Shown here in pieces: positions 16,243-24,182 of a stretch of DNA of 49,955 nucleotides. This DNA comes from a virus. The stretch spans positions 1 to 49,955 of IMG/VR virus record IMGVR_UViG_3300048916_000082, one strand, 5' to 3'. The position numbers and the translations under genes were made by a program. The first letter of the stretch is position 1; each line of letters begins with the position of its first letter. The notes under the pieces were generated by a model, which was not told the origin of the DNA, did no database searches, and saw nothing but the letters and a program-made list of their open reading frames with translations.

Positions 16243-16754
16243 TTGCCCTTGGTGATGAAGCGGTGGACGAGGAGATGGGCCGCCTTGGCATCGATGAGGT
16301 CGCGCGGAATATCTCGCACCGACACGCCGAGATCTTTGGCGAGGATGCTTTTGGCTCGGTGCATTGCGGCAGCATGAGAGTTGCCGTCCATCCGACCTCG
16401 CTCTTTAGCGTTCTTGCGCTCATTGTGCCGCCGGAGGCGGTCGGGATCTGCCTTCAGCTTGTTGGCGTCACGTCGGCGCCATTCACGGCGTATTTCTGGC
16501 TCGGCCGCCTTCTTGTTCCGCCTCCACTGCGCATTGCTCTCGATCATTGAGGAATACGCTGCTGGATCGGCCTTCAGCGCGTCATATTCCTTTTTCCGGT
16601 AGCGTTTAATACGCTCCGGGCGCGTAGCGGCCCACTCCCGCCGCATTGCCAAGCTGCACTCCTTGCAGCGACCTTGTAGGCCATCGGCGCGTCGGCGGTC
16701 TGCCCAGAATGCAGCATCCTCCTTCTCCTCCCCGCACTTCGAGCACCGTTTCAT
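16239..16754 (-). CDS. zinc-motif protein inserted between terminase genes
   Basis: 171 residues. N-terminal C4C6-type zinc site (CSKCGEEKEDAAFW, CKECSLAMRREW) as in phage HNH-like recombination/packaging proteins, but no clear HNH catalytic triad follows. The middle is strongly basic and helical (RRERRRRDANKLKADPDRL-type sequence). HNH proteins adjacent to terminases are known to assist packaging. Here the nuclease signature is missing, so function is uncertain. Confidence 0.65.
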   Translation of the reverse strand: MKRCSKCGEEKEDAAFWADRRRADGLQGRCKECSLAMRREWAATRPERIKRYRKKEYDALKADPAAYSSMIESNAQWRRNKKAAEPEIRREWRRRDANKLKADPDRLRRHNERKNAKERGRMDGNSHAAAMHRAKSILAKDLGVSVRDIPRDLIDAKAAHLLVHRFITKGK

Positions 16755-17017
16755 TCGCCGTCCTCCAGCAGCTCCTGACGCTCGTGGTCGGAGATCAGCC
16801 GGACGGTGCGATTGGTCTCGAAGATCTCGCGGGCAAGTGCGAGTTTCTTGTCGGCGTGTTCGAGCTGAGCGTGGCCGTGCTTGATCTGCTCGATCTTGAT
16901 CAGCTTACCGCCGATGTTGGCTAGTTCCGAGGCGGTCTTGATGTCGACACTGCCTCCACGAAGCTGATCGTAGAGATCAGCCATGTCGGACTGCACATCG
17001 TCGAGAGTCTTGGTCAT
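16751..17017 (-). CDS. hypothetical coiled-coil protein (88 aa)
   Basis: Starts MTKTLDDVQSDMADLYDQLR at 17017, chosen because a GGAGAG ribosome site precedes it. Mostly helical and charged. The repetitive pattern LRGGSVDIKTASELANIGGK resembles small phage proteins found beside terminase small subunits. Function unknown. Confidence 0.65.
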   Translation of the reverse strand: MTKTLDDVQSDMADLYDQLRGGSVDIKTASELANIGGKLIKIEQIKHGHAQLEHADKKLALAREIFETNRTVRLISDHERQELLEDGE

Positions 17018-17030
17018 CTCATTCTCTCCT

Positions 17031-17384
17031 TCACAATTCCGCATCCTCACTCGCCACGTTGATCGTCACGGCGCCCGAGTGCTCGTTCTTCAGTCGCTCC
17101 GTGAACTTGTCCGGCCGGTGGGCCTTCAGCAGGATCTCCAGCATGCGGTCGGACTTGTCGGTGGTGGCGCGCTTCCACGCCTCCATCTCGAGGAGGTCGG
17201 CAGCCTGTTCTTCGGCGTCCTTCCATGCCGCGGCGAACGAGGGGTCGGCGTCGCGCCACTCGTAGACCGTGCGGCGGGGGATGCCTGCGACACGCGCCGA
17301 TTCAGACACGTTGCACGTCTCCGCCAGACGCTGGAGGAAGGCCTCGCGCGCGCGATCTGTGCGAGATGAGCGGTCGCGTGGCAT
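17031..17384 (-). CDS. terS: terminase small subunit
   Basis: 117 residues. N-terminal HTH: FLQRLAETCNVSESARVAGI followed by PRRTVYEWRDADPSFAAAW, the signature of homeodomain-like small terminases, then a helical stretch (MLEILLKAHRPDKF). It recognises the packaging site and loads the large subunit. First gene after a late promoter, with its ATG 6 nt after the -10 element. Confidence 0.85.
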   Translation of the reverse strand: MPRDRSSRTDRAREAFLQRLAETCNVSESARVAGIPRRTVYEWRDADPSFAAAWKDAEEQAADLLEMEAWKRATTDKSDRMLEILLKAHRPDKFTERLKNEHSGAVTINVASEDAEL

Positions 17385-17388
17385 GTCC

Positions 17389-17880
17389 TCAACCTATCCC
17401 GTCCTCAGCCCGCACCTGTAGGTTCGCCGCCCGCCGATCGAACCCGCGCCGCACCGCCATGTCGAGCAGCTCAGCCGGCGATCGACGCCGCGTTCCGACC
17501 AACCAGTCCCCGTTCGGCATCGGCGCGACGACCCAGCCCCCGTTGCGGATCGAGCGCATGAAATGGGCCGCGCGCCGCACCACGCCGGGATGGATCCGGC
17601 GGTCGGCGAGGCGCGAGCGAGCCTCCTGCCGGGTGATCGGCTTCGGCTCACGGCGCTGGGCGCGCAGGTGCTTCACGAAGGCAGCGCGGCGCTCGATCAG
17701 CTGCGTCTTGCCGCTCTCCTCGAGCCAGCGGTTGATGGTCGTGCGCCGGGCCCGGTACCAGGTCTCGCACTCGAGACGGCCCTGTTCGATGAACACGACC
17801 TCGAAATCGTCCGGCCGTGGCCGCGCTGGCCGGAGTGGTCTGTCGTCCATCAGTCCCCCCGTTTGGATTTCTGTGCCCAT
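17389..17880 (-). CDS. hypothetical basic protein, possible DNA-binding
   Basis: 163 residues from ATG 17880 (ATGA overlap). An ATG at 17850 with a GGGGGGA ribosome site is an alternative start and may be the better one. The segment WYRARRTTINRWLEESGKTQ resembles a helix-turn-helix, and the rest is arginine-rich (AAFVKHLRAQRREPKP). It lies just upstream of the late promoter of the terminase operon, so a role as late regulator is conceivable but unproven. Confidence 0.6.
   Translation of the reverse strand: MGTEIQTGGLMDDRPLRPARPRPDDFEVVFIEQGRLECETWYRARRTTINRWLEESGKTQLIERRAAFVKHLRAQRREPKPITRQEARSRLADRRIHPGVVRRAAHFMRSIRNGGWVVAPMPNGDWLVGTRRRSPAELLDMAVRRGFDRRAANLQVRAEDGIG
17391..17425 (-). promoter_or_regulatory. 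putative phage late promoter (small terminase)
   Basis: GAACCTACA (17425-17417), 20 nt, TAGGTT (17396-17391), 6 nt, ATG at 17384. It lies within the 3' end of the upstream gene. The spacing is one longer than at the other sites (or 19 nt to ATAGGT). Confidence 0.6.
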
Positions 17881-18260
17881 CACTTGCCCGCCGGCCAGGT
17901 GTAAAGCGGTTGAATGATCCGCGCTGCACGCCAGGCCGCGCTCTGCGTCTTCCACGGATCCTGGTAGGTCGTGCTCCAGGTCACGGACGCGATCAGCCGG
18001 TAGGCCCAGGCGAAGGGCTGCCCCTGTGGCGGCATGACGTGGGTGACCCGCATCTCCGGCCCGCCGACGAGATCGCCGCCGACCAGGATCGGGTTCCACA
18101 GGATCTTGACCCCGTCCTGATGTTCGACCGAGATCCCCTCGGGCAGCGTGATCGCCGCGACCGGTGGGCTGGACAGGTCGTAATAGGCGCCGAACAGGTC
18201 CCGGGTCTGCTGCTGCATGGCTGGGCCGGTGATGGTCACGGGCTGGCTGGTGTCGGTCAT
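17880..18260 (-). CDS. hypothetical protein (126 aa)
   Basis: Start at ATG 18260 with a GGAG ribosome site. It begins MTDTSQPVTITGPAMQQQTR. Contains PPVAAITLPEGISVEHQDG and aromatic-rich SVTWSTTYQDPWKTQ. No family recognised. First gene after the putative origin and hairpin, so it probably opens the late transcription unit. Confidence 0.6.
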   Translation of the reverse strand: MTDTSQPVTITGPAMQQQTRDLFGAYYDLSSPPVAAITLPEGISVEHQDGVKILWNPILVGGDLVGGPEMRVTHVMPPQGQPFAWAYRLIASVTWSTTYQDPWKTQSAAWRAARIIQPLYTWPAGK

Positions 18261-18362
18261 CACTTCACTCCTGCGAAAGTCAGCCAGCGCCCGGCGTGGG
18301 CCCCGCGGTTGAGGGTGAGCGCCACCACTGCAAACGGACCGGGGGCCTGCGCCACGTCCCGA

Positions 18363-18389
18363 CAGGGAAACCCCTTTAGGGGTTCCCTG
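18363..18389. other. strong hairpin in origin region
   Basis: CAGGGAAACCCC, loop TTTA, GGGGTTCCCTG: an 11-bp stem with one bulged A. There is no T-run on either side, so it is not a classical terminator. It sits between the replication operon and the late operon and could end transcription with Rho, or serve as an origin structure. Confidence 0.5.
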
Positions 18390-18390
18390 C

Positions 18391-18562
18391 GGGTGGCGCG
18401 TCGGCCCCTTTGCTGCGCCACCTTGCGCCACCTTTGCGCCACCTTGGAAGCAGGGTGGCGCAACGGATTTCTGCGGGTTACAGGCACGTGGGAGGCTGAC
18501 TGTTCAGCCCCTGCTTCCACGTGCGCCACCTTTGCGCCACCTTCGATATTGAGGTGACGCAA
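18391..18562. repeat. iteron cluster, candidate replication origin
   Basis: Direct copies of TGCGCCACCTT at 18414, 18424, 18435, 18522 and 18533, spaced 10-11 bp within groups (one helical turn), plus inverted copies at 18453-18463 (GGGTGGCGCAA) and, with one mismatch, 18552-18562 (AGGTGACGCAA), and a partial inverted copy at 18391. This fills most of the 322-nt gene-free stretch 18261-18582, directly downstream of the primase and RepA-like ATPase genes. Iterons beside replication genes are the usual form of a phage or plasmid origin. Confidence 0.6.
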
Positions 18563-18582
18563 GCCGCAGATTCCCGTGCAAA

Positions 18583-19839
18583 TCAGTCGATGTGCCACGT
18601 GCCGACCTCCACGAACGTGCGCTTCTTGCGATGCTCGTCCTCGTCCTCGATCTCGCGCAGCATGTCGTTGCTGACCCACTCCTTGAGGATGTCCTTGATC
18701 CGTCCGCGACCCTTCTCCGGGTCGATATTGCACACCTGGGCGACGACCAGCCCGACCCACTGCTTCGACTGCACGTCTTTGCGAAAGCGCCCCTCAGCCA
18801 CGCGGGATTGCACCTGCTTGAGGTGCCACGTCGATACGCCCTCGAACGCATCCGGCCACTGCCACGGGCATGCGACCCCGACGCTGTCACCGTTGGGCAG
18901 GTCGACGTTATTCATGCGAAACCAGTCTGCCGATTCCGGGGGCGCAAGATTGGCTTTGTCGTTCTGCGTCCGGAAGTAGAACCCGCGTTTGGTAGGCTCG
19001 ATGCCGGCGCGCTCACCCTCCTCCTTGGTCATGCGATTGTAGACCACGACGCTGCGGGCAGCGCCGATCAGCGATACTGCGCCGCGGCTACTCTCAGCCG
19101 TTACCTCCTGCCCGTTGGTCTTGCGGACGTGGTGCACCAGGTTGATCGCGCAATCGCAGATGTCCGCGATCCGGCTCCATTCCTTCGCCACCATGTCGAT
19201 CGCGCGGTTGTCGTTCTCGCTGATTCCATGGCTGGAGACGAAGGGGTCGATGCTGAGCACGTCAATCTGCCGCTCACGCAATTGCTCGACGACTGCCTCG
19301 ACGACTGGGCGTACAATCCTGGCGCCGTCATGCGTTTCCTCGGCAATGCAGATGGGCTGATCGCGGCCGCTGTCCACGAATAGTCGGTCAATAAAATCGC
19401 CGGGTTCGATCCCGAACCACTGCACGGCGGCATGGATGCGTCGCTCCGTTTCCTCGGCCGGATCCTCGAGGTTGTAGAGCCAGACCCGGTGCGGGCCCTC
19501 GAATACCTCCTTGCCAAGCAGCGAGCGGCCAGTGGCAAGAGCGAGCGCCTCGCCGATCTTGACGCTCGACTTGCCCAGGCCGCCAGGCGCAATGTCCAGC
19601 GACAGGAACTTGCGGATCAGGTGCCGTCCGTAGAGCCACTTGCGCGGGGGAATGCTTGCTGGATCGCGCCATACGAAAGGGCTGGCCTTGATCGCCGGAC
19701 GCGCGCTCTCGCCTTCCGCGTCATCGTAGGGGGCAAAAGGCGGCAGCATCGACCGTCGCTGCTGGAATGCCGCACGCACGTGCTCCAGCCCGAATTGCCC
19801 CTCGACATCATTGGCGTCAAAATTGTCCGGCACGCTCAA
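18583..19839 (-). CDS. RepA-like hexameric ATPase/helicase (AAA_25)
   Basis: 418 residues. Walker A GGLGKSS at 86-92, Walker B QIDVLSIDPF at 191-200, and HHVRK at 236-240 matching the RepA/DnaB-type sensor. The C-terminal third (KVQSRVAEGRFRKDVQ region) may be a winged-helix part. Members unwind DNA in phage and plasmid replication. It overlaps the primase gene (ATGA) and is the last gene before the iterons. Confidence 0.8.
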   Translation of the reverse strand: MSVPDNFDANDVEGQFGLEHVRAAFQQRRSMLPPFAPYDDAEGESARPAIKASPFVWRDPASIPPRKWLYGRHLIRKFLSLDIAPGGLGKSSVKIGEALALATGRSLLGKEVFEGPHRVWLYNLEDPAEETERRIHAAVQWFGIEPGDFIDRLFVDSGRDQPICIAEETHDGARIVRPVVEAVVEQLRERQIDVLSIDPFVSSHGISENDNRAIDMVAKEWSRIADICDCAINLVHHVRKTNGQEVTAESSRGAVSLIGAARSVVVYNRMTKEEGERAGIEPTKRGFYFRTQNDKANLAPPESADWFRMNNVDLPNGDSVGVACPWQWPDAFEGVSTWHLKQVQSRVAEGRFRKDVQSKQWVGLVVAQVCNIDPEKGRGRIKDILKEWVSNDMLREIEDEDEHRKKRTFVEVGTWHID

Positions 19840-20729
19840 GCTGCCCTCCCTTGCGGCTTGCCCAGGGGATAGGCCACGTGCGCGCCGATCTCGGCGGCTA
19901 CGGCCTCGGCAGTTTCGATCCCCGGGTTCTTGTATGCCTTGCCTTGTTCGACGAAGGCGCGAGCCGTGGCCTCGTCATCATCGGCGAAAACGGTGAAGGC
20001 GAGGTCGGGCCTCAGCTCGGCCCACAGACGGGCCACCTTGGGCATGTTGGCGGTATTGAAGGTCACGATCACCGGCAGCCCGGTCGCACGGTGCACGGTC
20101 GATCCTGTCGAATAACCCTCGACAAATACTGCCTCTGCAGTGTCGCGGTCGAACTCGCCGATTATAGCGAACAGGCCGTCAATCCGGCCACCTCGCAGGA
20201 ATCGCTTGGTGCCGTCGGGGCCGATCGCCTGAAGGTTCCAGAGCGTCCCTTCCTCGTCGCACATCGGCACGATCAAGCGATTCCCCTCCTGCCGCAGCCC
20301 CTTCACGTCGAGCCGCTTGGCAGCGGCATAGGGGTGATCCGACGAGGCGGCGGGGCAGCGCTGCCACTTCTCGGCCGCGTCGAGCGAGGCCTGCCGCTCG
20401 TTGTCGCGCCGGGTAGCCTCGCGCTTCTCTCGCGCGTCGCGCCATTCGCGCTGCAAGGATTCGCGCTCAGCGGCCGTGAGCGCCGGCCGGTCGCTGTTGG
20501 CCTTCCACTTGAGGGTGCCTGTGTTCGCCTTGTAGTTGCCAAATGCGCCGGCCGGCCGCTCGTCCAGGTAGAGGATGGCCCATCCGTTCTTGCGGCCCTT
20601 GCCATCACCCTCACAGCGGAACCGGATGAGGTTGCCCGAGCCCAGGCGCTGCGCGATCGGTTCGATCGGCACGACGCCGTTCGCTTCCATGAAGCCGATG
20701 AAGTCGGCGATGGCGTCCGAGAAGCTCAT
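19836..20729 (-). CDS. Toprim primase
   Basis: 297 residues from ATG 20729 (ATGA overlap). A short N-terminal domain without a zinc site (RLGSGNLIRFRCEGDGKGRK), a charged helical linker, then a Toprim domain: VFVEGYSTG at 201-209 (catalytic Glu204) and FTVFADDDEATA (Asp250-252). This is the form found in DUF/Toprim-family phage primases paired with a RepA-like ATPase, together priming replication. The lack of a CHC2 zinc finger is noteworthy but seen in this family. Confidence 0.8.
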   Translation of the reverse strand: MSFSDAIADFIGFMEANGVVPIEPIAQRLGSGNLIRFRCEGDGKGRKNGWAILYLDERPAGAFGNYKANTGTLKWKANSDRPALTAAERESLQREWRDAREKREATRRDNERQASLDAAEKWQRCPAASSDHPYAAAKRLDVKGLRQEGNRLIVPMCDEEGTLWNLQAIGPDGTKRFLRGGRIDGLFAIIGEFDRDTAEAVFVEGYSTGSTVHRATGLPVIVTFNTANMPKVARLWAELRPDLAFTVFADDDEATARAFVEQGKAYKNPGIETAEAVAAEIGAHVAYPLGKPQGRAA

Positions 20730-20917
20730 GCCTCCATCAGCCCCAATGCCGGGATAAGCACGTCCATTTCGGCGGCAGTGATGTGCCCGTGCTCGTAGGC
20801 GATCATCATTCGCTGCTTCATTTCGGTCGGATCGTGCCACACGGCAACGACACCCGCCCACACGACGCGAGCGGCAAAATCGGCAAGCGGGAAGATGTTG
20901 GCCGGCTCGTGGTTCAC
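20726..20917 (-). CDS. hypothetical protein (63 aa)
   Basis: GTG at 20917 overlaps the nuclease stop (GTGA), and the stop overlaps the primase ATG. Begins MNHEPANIFPLADFAARVVW. Helical. Unrecognised small member of the replication operon. Confidence 0.6.
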   Translation of the reverse strand: MNHEPANIFPLADFAARVVWAGVVAVWHDPTEMKQRMMIAYEHGHITAAEMDVLIPALGLMEA

Positions 20918-21378
20918 GTCACCGGCTCCTTGATCGGGCAGCCCAATGAGCGCAGCCACGCGATCGCGGACTTCGCCGAGAAGAAGCATGCGACGGCCTG
21001 CCCGGAACGATGCAGCCGGTTCATGGTCTCGATCTGCTGGGCGGAGAGCTTGCCCGGATGACCCTTCGAGTCCGTTCCCTTGACCTCGATCCAAGCGACG
21101 GTTGGGCCCGCGCAGTGCGCATCCTCGGTCGACCATGCGACAGTGAGGTCGGGAACGCCGGCGAGAAGCCCTTCCTTGCGCGCCTGGTGCTGAGCGCCCA
21201 TGCCGCGCTTGCCCGCGTTGGCATTGGCGTAGATCAGCACCTTGGGGCTGGTCTTGCGGATGTAGGACACCAGCCACGCCTGCCGCTCGAGCTCCGATAG
21301 GTGCACCCCGTCCGGCTGTTCGACCGGGAATTCCGGCTCGGGCGCGAGCGTGGTCTCGAGGTCGGCCCAGGTCGTCAC
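20914..21378 (-). CDS. VRR-NUC family nuclease
   Basis: 154 residues with the PD-(D/E)xK core of VRR-NUC domains: GVPDLTVAW (Asp77) and VAWIEVKGT (Glu98, Lys100). Flanking phrases ERQAWLVSYIRKTSP and ANAGKRG are typical of the phage single-domain form, which cuts branched DNA and accompanies replication/recombination genes. GTGA coupling at both ends. Confidence 0.8.
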   Translation of the reverse strand: MTTWADLETTLAPEPEFPVEQPDGVHLSELERQAWLVSYIRKTSPKVLIYANANAGKRGMGAQHQARKEGLLAGVPDLTVAWSTEDAHCAGPTVAWIEVKGTDSKGHPGKLSAQQIETMNRLHRSGQAVACFFSAKSAIAWLRSLGCPIKEPVT

Positions 21379-21593
21379 GCACGGGCCTCCCGGGCCTTGC
21401 GGGCCTCCAGTGTGGCGCGCAGTTCCATCGCCAGCTTCGTTCGCGTACGCTCGGTCGCATGGCTGCGCACGATGCTGTCGATCATGGCCTCGGTGAGGGT
21501 GTGCAGCGGCGCGGTGGAGACCTTGGTGAATGCCGCAATGCGGTTGGCCTTGGCGGTCATCTCGTCGCGCTTGGGGATCTGGCGGGGCTTCAT
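21375..21593 (-). CDS. hypothetical basic helical protein (72 aa)
   Basis: MKPRQIPKRDEMTAKANRIA, then LTEAMIDSIVRSHATERTRT. Basic and helical, no recognised family. Coupled by ATGA to the zinc/DnaA-domain gene. Confidence 0.6.
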   Translation of the reverse strand: MKPRQIPKRDEMTAKANRIAAFTKVSTAPLHTLTEAMIDSIVRSHATERTRTKLAMELRATLEARKAREARA

Positions 21594-22519
21594 GCGGCCT
21601 CCGCTTCGGTCGGAGCGTAGAACTCGGCCACCCGGAGCATCAGCGGCGAAGCGCCGGCCTCGAACGCCTCACACCCGGCGATCACCGTCGAATGATCGCG
21701 GTTCATCCATTGACCGATCTGCGGATAGGAAAAGCCGCGGCGCCGGAAGATCATCATCGCGGTTCGACGCGCCGGGATGACCTGGGCGTTGCGCGAGGCG
21801 CCGAGCACATCGTCGGCAGTCAGCTTGAACGCCTCGGCGACCGCCTCGACCGTCGCGCGCCAGCCGGTCCGGGGCACCGGGCGTAGTTCGACCAGCTTTG
21901 CCGCCAATGCCGCGCGGGCGGCATGGTCAGGTTCGGTTTTCGCGACCACAGCAGCGTCCAGCCCGTTCGCGCGGCGCCAGCGCAGCATCGTGACCTCGTG
22001 CTGGTCCTCGATCATGCGGCGGGCCTCGGCGGCCTTGAAGCCCTTGAGCTTGATCAGGTCCACGTAGTCCTGGCGCAATTCTTCGGGGCACCATGACAGA
22101 CGCGTGGCGCGAAGCGAACGAGCCGCTTTGCGCCGGGCCTCCGATCCGGCCGGCTGCGCGGCCTGGCCGATTTTCCAAACCTCGTTCTCGCGGAAGTAGC
22201 GGGTGCGACGCACGATGATGTCGGGATCGCGGGCCAGAGTGGCGGCGCGGCGGCGCACATCGGCGAGGTAGGCTGGATCGCCGTCGAGCTTGCGGCGGAT
22301 ACCGGCGAGTTGTTTCTCCCGATATGTGGGATCACGCATCGCCGCATGAACAGCGTGCTTGCGGCAGAAGCCAGACGCGTTCGTATGGGAGACGGGCCCA
22401 TCGCACACGGTGCAGCGCTTTTCCTCGCGCGGCTTCTTCCAGCGGGTGGCCACGTGGGCCTTGCACAGGCCGGTGCGGTTGCGGCTGCTGAGTGGGTGGG
22501 CGCAGATGGTGCAATTCAT
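21590..22519 (-). CDS. zinc-finger protein with DnaA domain IV
   Basis: 309 residues. Two N-terminal Cys clusters (CTICAHPL at 3-10 with Cys19, CTVCDGPV at 36-43 with Cys52) look like tandem zinc knuckles. The middle contains WCPEELRQDYVDLIKLKGF. Residues about 230-285 match the DnaA C-terminal DNA-binding domain: FKLTADDVLGASR, ARRTAMMIFRRRGFSYPQIG and NRDHSTVIAGC, the last equivalent to the DnaA signature GRDHTTVLHAC that reads DnaA boxes. There is no AAA+ module. Likely an origin-binding or regulatory protein of the phage. Role inferred. Confidence 0.75.
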   Translation of the reverse strand: MNCTICAHPLSSRNRTGLCKAHVATRWKKPREEKRCTVCDGPVSHTNASGFCRKHAVHAAMRDPTYREKQLAGIRRKLDGDPAYLADVRRRAATLARDPDIIVRRTRYFRENEVWKIGQAAQPAGSEARRKAARSLRATRLSWCPEELRQDYVDLIKLKGFKAAEARRMIEDQHEVTMLRWRRANGLDAAVVAKTEPDHAARAALAAKLVELRPVPRTGWRATVEAVAEAFKLTADDVLGASRNAQVIPARRTAMMIFRRRGFSYPQIGQWMNRDHSTVIAGCEAFEAGASPLMLRVAEFYAPTEAEAA

Positions 22520-22860
22520 GCCGCCTGCCTCCCGAGATGCTTGCGCATCTCCTTGAGGGTGGCCGCGATTTCCAGCGGCGCGAGGCGCAACTGCCGCCCC
22601 GCGTCGACCGGCTCAAATCCCTCCGCCATCAGCTCGGCGAGGTGATCGACGCGTGATACCACGAGGTTTTCGCCGAAGTAGACCCTCCAGCCGCGGCCGG
22701 TCAGCTCGACCTGGTTGCGTGCCTTGCCGCCCGGCGGGGCGATGCGGTGGACCTCGCCGTCCTCGATCATCGCATCGAGCGCGGGCTTGAAGGCCTGCAG
22801 ACTGCGAATCCAGCGGCGGCCGTCGCGCAGAGTCTCGGCGATCATCTGGCGCGGGGTCAC
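22516..22860 (-). CDS. hypothetical protein (114 aa)
   Basis: Starts with GTG at 22860 (GTGA overlap), reading MTPRQMIAETLRDGRRWIRS. Contains a winged-helix-like pattern (ALDAMIEDGEVHRIAPPGGK, QVELTGRGWRVYF) that could bind DNA. The C-terminal helix is basic. ATGA coupling to the zinc/DnaA gene. Confidence 0.6.
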   Translation of the reverse strand: MTPRQMIAETLRDGRRWIRSLQAFKPALDAMIEDGEVHRIAPPGGKARNQVELTGRGWRVYFGENLVVSRVDHLAELMAEGFEPVDAGRQLRLAPLEIAATLKEMRKHLGRQAA

Positions 22861-23324
22861 GCGGCATCCCCCGCGCTCGACAGCGGGGTGACGATCGCGA
22901 TGATATGGTCAGCAGCATCGCGGCACGCGGGCGCTTCGAGGTGATCGATCCGGCCATCCGCCGCCGCCTGGGCGATCGTGGAAACGTGGGGCAGGACGTT
23001 GGCGATCAACTGGGCCGGCGCGACCGCCTCGGGGTTGTGGCGCGTGGCGGTGTAGTGGATGCAGCCGACATAGGCGGCGACGGCGTCCTCACCCAGCGTG
23101 TAGGCCAGGTTCAACGCGTCCGAGGACGCAATGCGCCGGTGCTTGGCCGGGTCGCGGCTAACGATCGCGTCGATGTGGTGGATGTTGACGCCGCTCTCGC
23201 GTGAAAGCGTCTCCCGGCTGAACTCGCGCTTGTCATAGGCGCGTTGCACATGGCGCCTGAGCGTGTTCCGGATGTGTTCGTCCGACGTAACCCCGTGACT
23301 TGGGGCGGCGGCATGGTCAGGCAT
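22857..23324 (-). CDS. putative HTH regulator
   Basis: 155 residues from ATG 23324, chosen for its GAGGT ribosome site 5 nt upstream. Residues about 32-60 (FSRETLSRESGVNIHHIDAI) form a plausible helix-turn-helix followed by SSDALNLAYTLGEDAVAAYV. The size and place in the leftward early operon recall lambda cII-type regulators, but homology is not shown. Confidence 0.55.
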   Translation of the reverse strand: MPDHAAAPSHGVTSDEHIRNTLRRHVQRAYDKREFSRETLSRESGVNIHHIDAIVSRDPAKHRRIASSDALNLAYTLGEDAVAAYVGCIHYTATRHNPEAVAPAQLIANVLPHVSTIAQAAADGRIDHLEAPACRDAADHIIAIVTPLSSAGDAA

Positions 23325-23523
23325 GGGATACCTCGAAAGCATGGGCAACAGGGTTGATTGCGCCCCCGACCGGGAGGCTCGTCGCGGCCGGGGGCTGCTC
23401 GGGGTGCGACCCGCCGGGCAAATCGTTGGCGGCGCAGCACAGCGCGCGCCGGGTGCGGTCGTGGCGCCAGTGGGCCTTGGCCGCGGTGCGGATGATCGCG
23501 CGCTGGCGGTCGGCGCGGGTCAT
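23317..23523 (-). CDS. hypothetical basic protein (68 aa)
   Basis: MTRADRQRAIIRTAAKAHWR start at 23523 (ATGA overlap). Highly basic first half with two cysteines (LCCAAN), proline-rich second half. Function unknown. Confidence 0.5.
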   Translation of the reverse strand: MTRADRQRAIIRTAAKAHWRHDRTRRALCCAANDLPGGSHPEQPPAATSLPVGGAINPVAHAFEVSHA

Positions 23524-23666
23524 GGCCGGTCGTCCCGGGCCGAGAACGCGATGCCTCGGCTGCGCAGCCAGCGGCCGGTCAGCATGCCGAGGGGCGCGGA
23601 CGCCAGGCACCAGGCGAAGGAGATCGCCTTCCAGTGCTCGGTGACGAACGCGAGCGCCCCCCACAT
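23520..23666 (-). CDS. small membrane protein (48 aa)
   Basis: Begins MWGALAFVTEHWKAISFAWC and continues with a second hydrophobic stretch (ASAPLGMLTGRWL) and a basic tail. One or two membrane spans likely. ATGA-coupled to the next gene. Confidence 0.55.
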   Translation of the reverse strand: MWGALAFVTEHWKAISFAWCLASAPLGMLTGRWLRSRGIAFSARDDRP

Positions 23667-23669
23667 CGG

Positions 23670-24182
23670 TCAGGCCCCTCGGGCGCCGGGGTTGTTCGCC
23701 CCGACGCCATCGGCAAAGTTCAGGACCGCAAAGGCTCCGTGGTAATGCAGAGCCAACTGATCATAGGCACGCGCCGCTTCTGCCTCGGTCCGGCAGGGAG
23801 CCGAATAATAGCGGCGACCGTCAACGGTAACGCGGCCAAACCATGCGCCCTGCCTGGTCCGGCAAATCCCACGGAACCCATGAGCATTTCGCACCAGCCG
23901 GTTGATCGCGTTCTGCGAGCTATTGGCGATGCGGAGGTTGGCGCGCCGATTATCGAGGCTGTCCGAGTTGATGTGATCCACGAGGTCGCCGTCGCCAGCC
24001 CCAATGATCAGCCTGTGCATGTAGTGATTGGTGCATGCAGAGCCGCACTTGCTGACAGCGTAGAACTTGCCCGCCTGCCGGCGCGGATTGGCGTACCAAT
24101 TCCACCTGCCAACAAGCGGGAGGTCGCCGGCGTCAATTATGGCGGACAGCCCACGCGAAAGAGAGATCCGGACGGTGCTCAC
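23670..24182 (-). CDS. HNH endonuclease with AP2-like DNA-binding domain
   Basis: 170 residues from GTG 24182. N-terminal HNH_3 type: YMHRLIIGAGDGDLVDHINS then DSLDNRRANLRIANSSQNAI, followed by an AP2-like domain (GFRGICRTRQGAWFGRVTVD, EAEAARAYDQLALHYHG). This two-domain form is a typical free-standing phage homing-type nuclease. It lies in the leftward early operon. Confidence 0.8.
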   Translation of the reverse strand: MSTVRISLSRGLSAIIDAGDLPLVGRWNWYANPRRQAGKFYAVSKCGSACTNHYMHRLIIGAGDGDLVDHINSDSLDNRRANLRIANSSQNAINRLVRNAHGFRGICRTRQGAWFGRVTVDGRRYYSAPCRTEAEAARAYDQLALHYHGAFAVLNFADGVGANNPGARGA

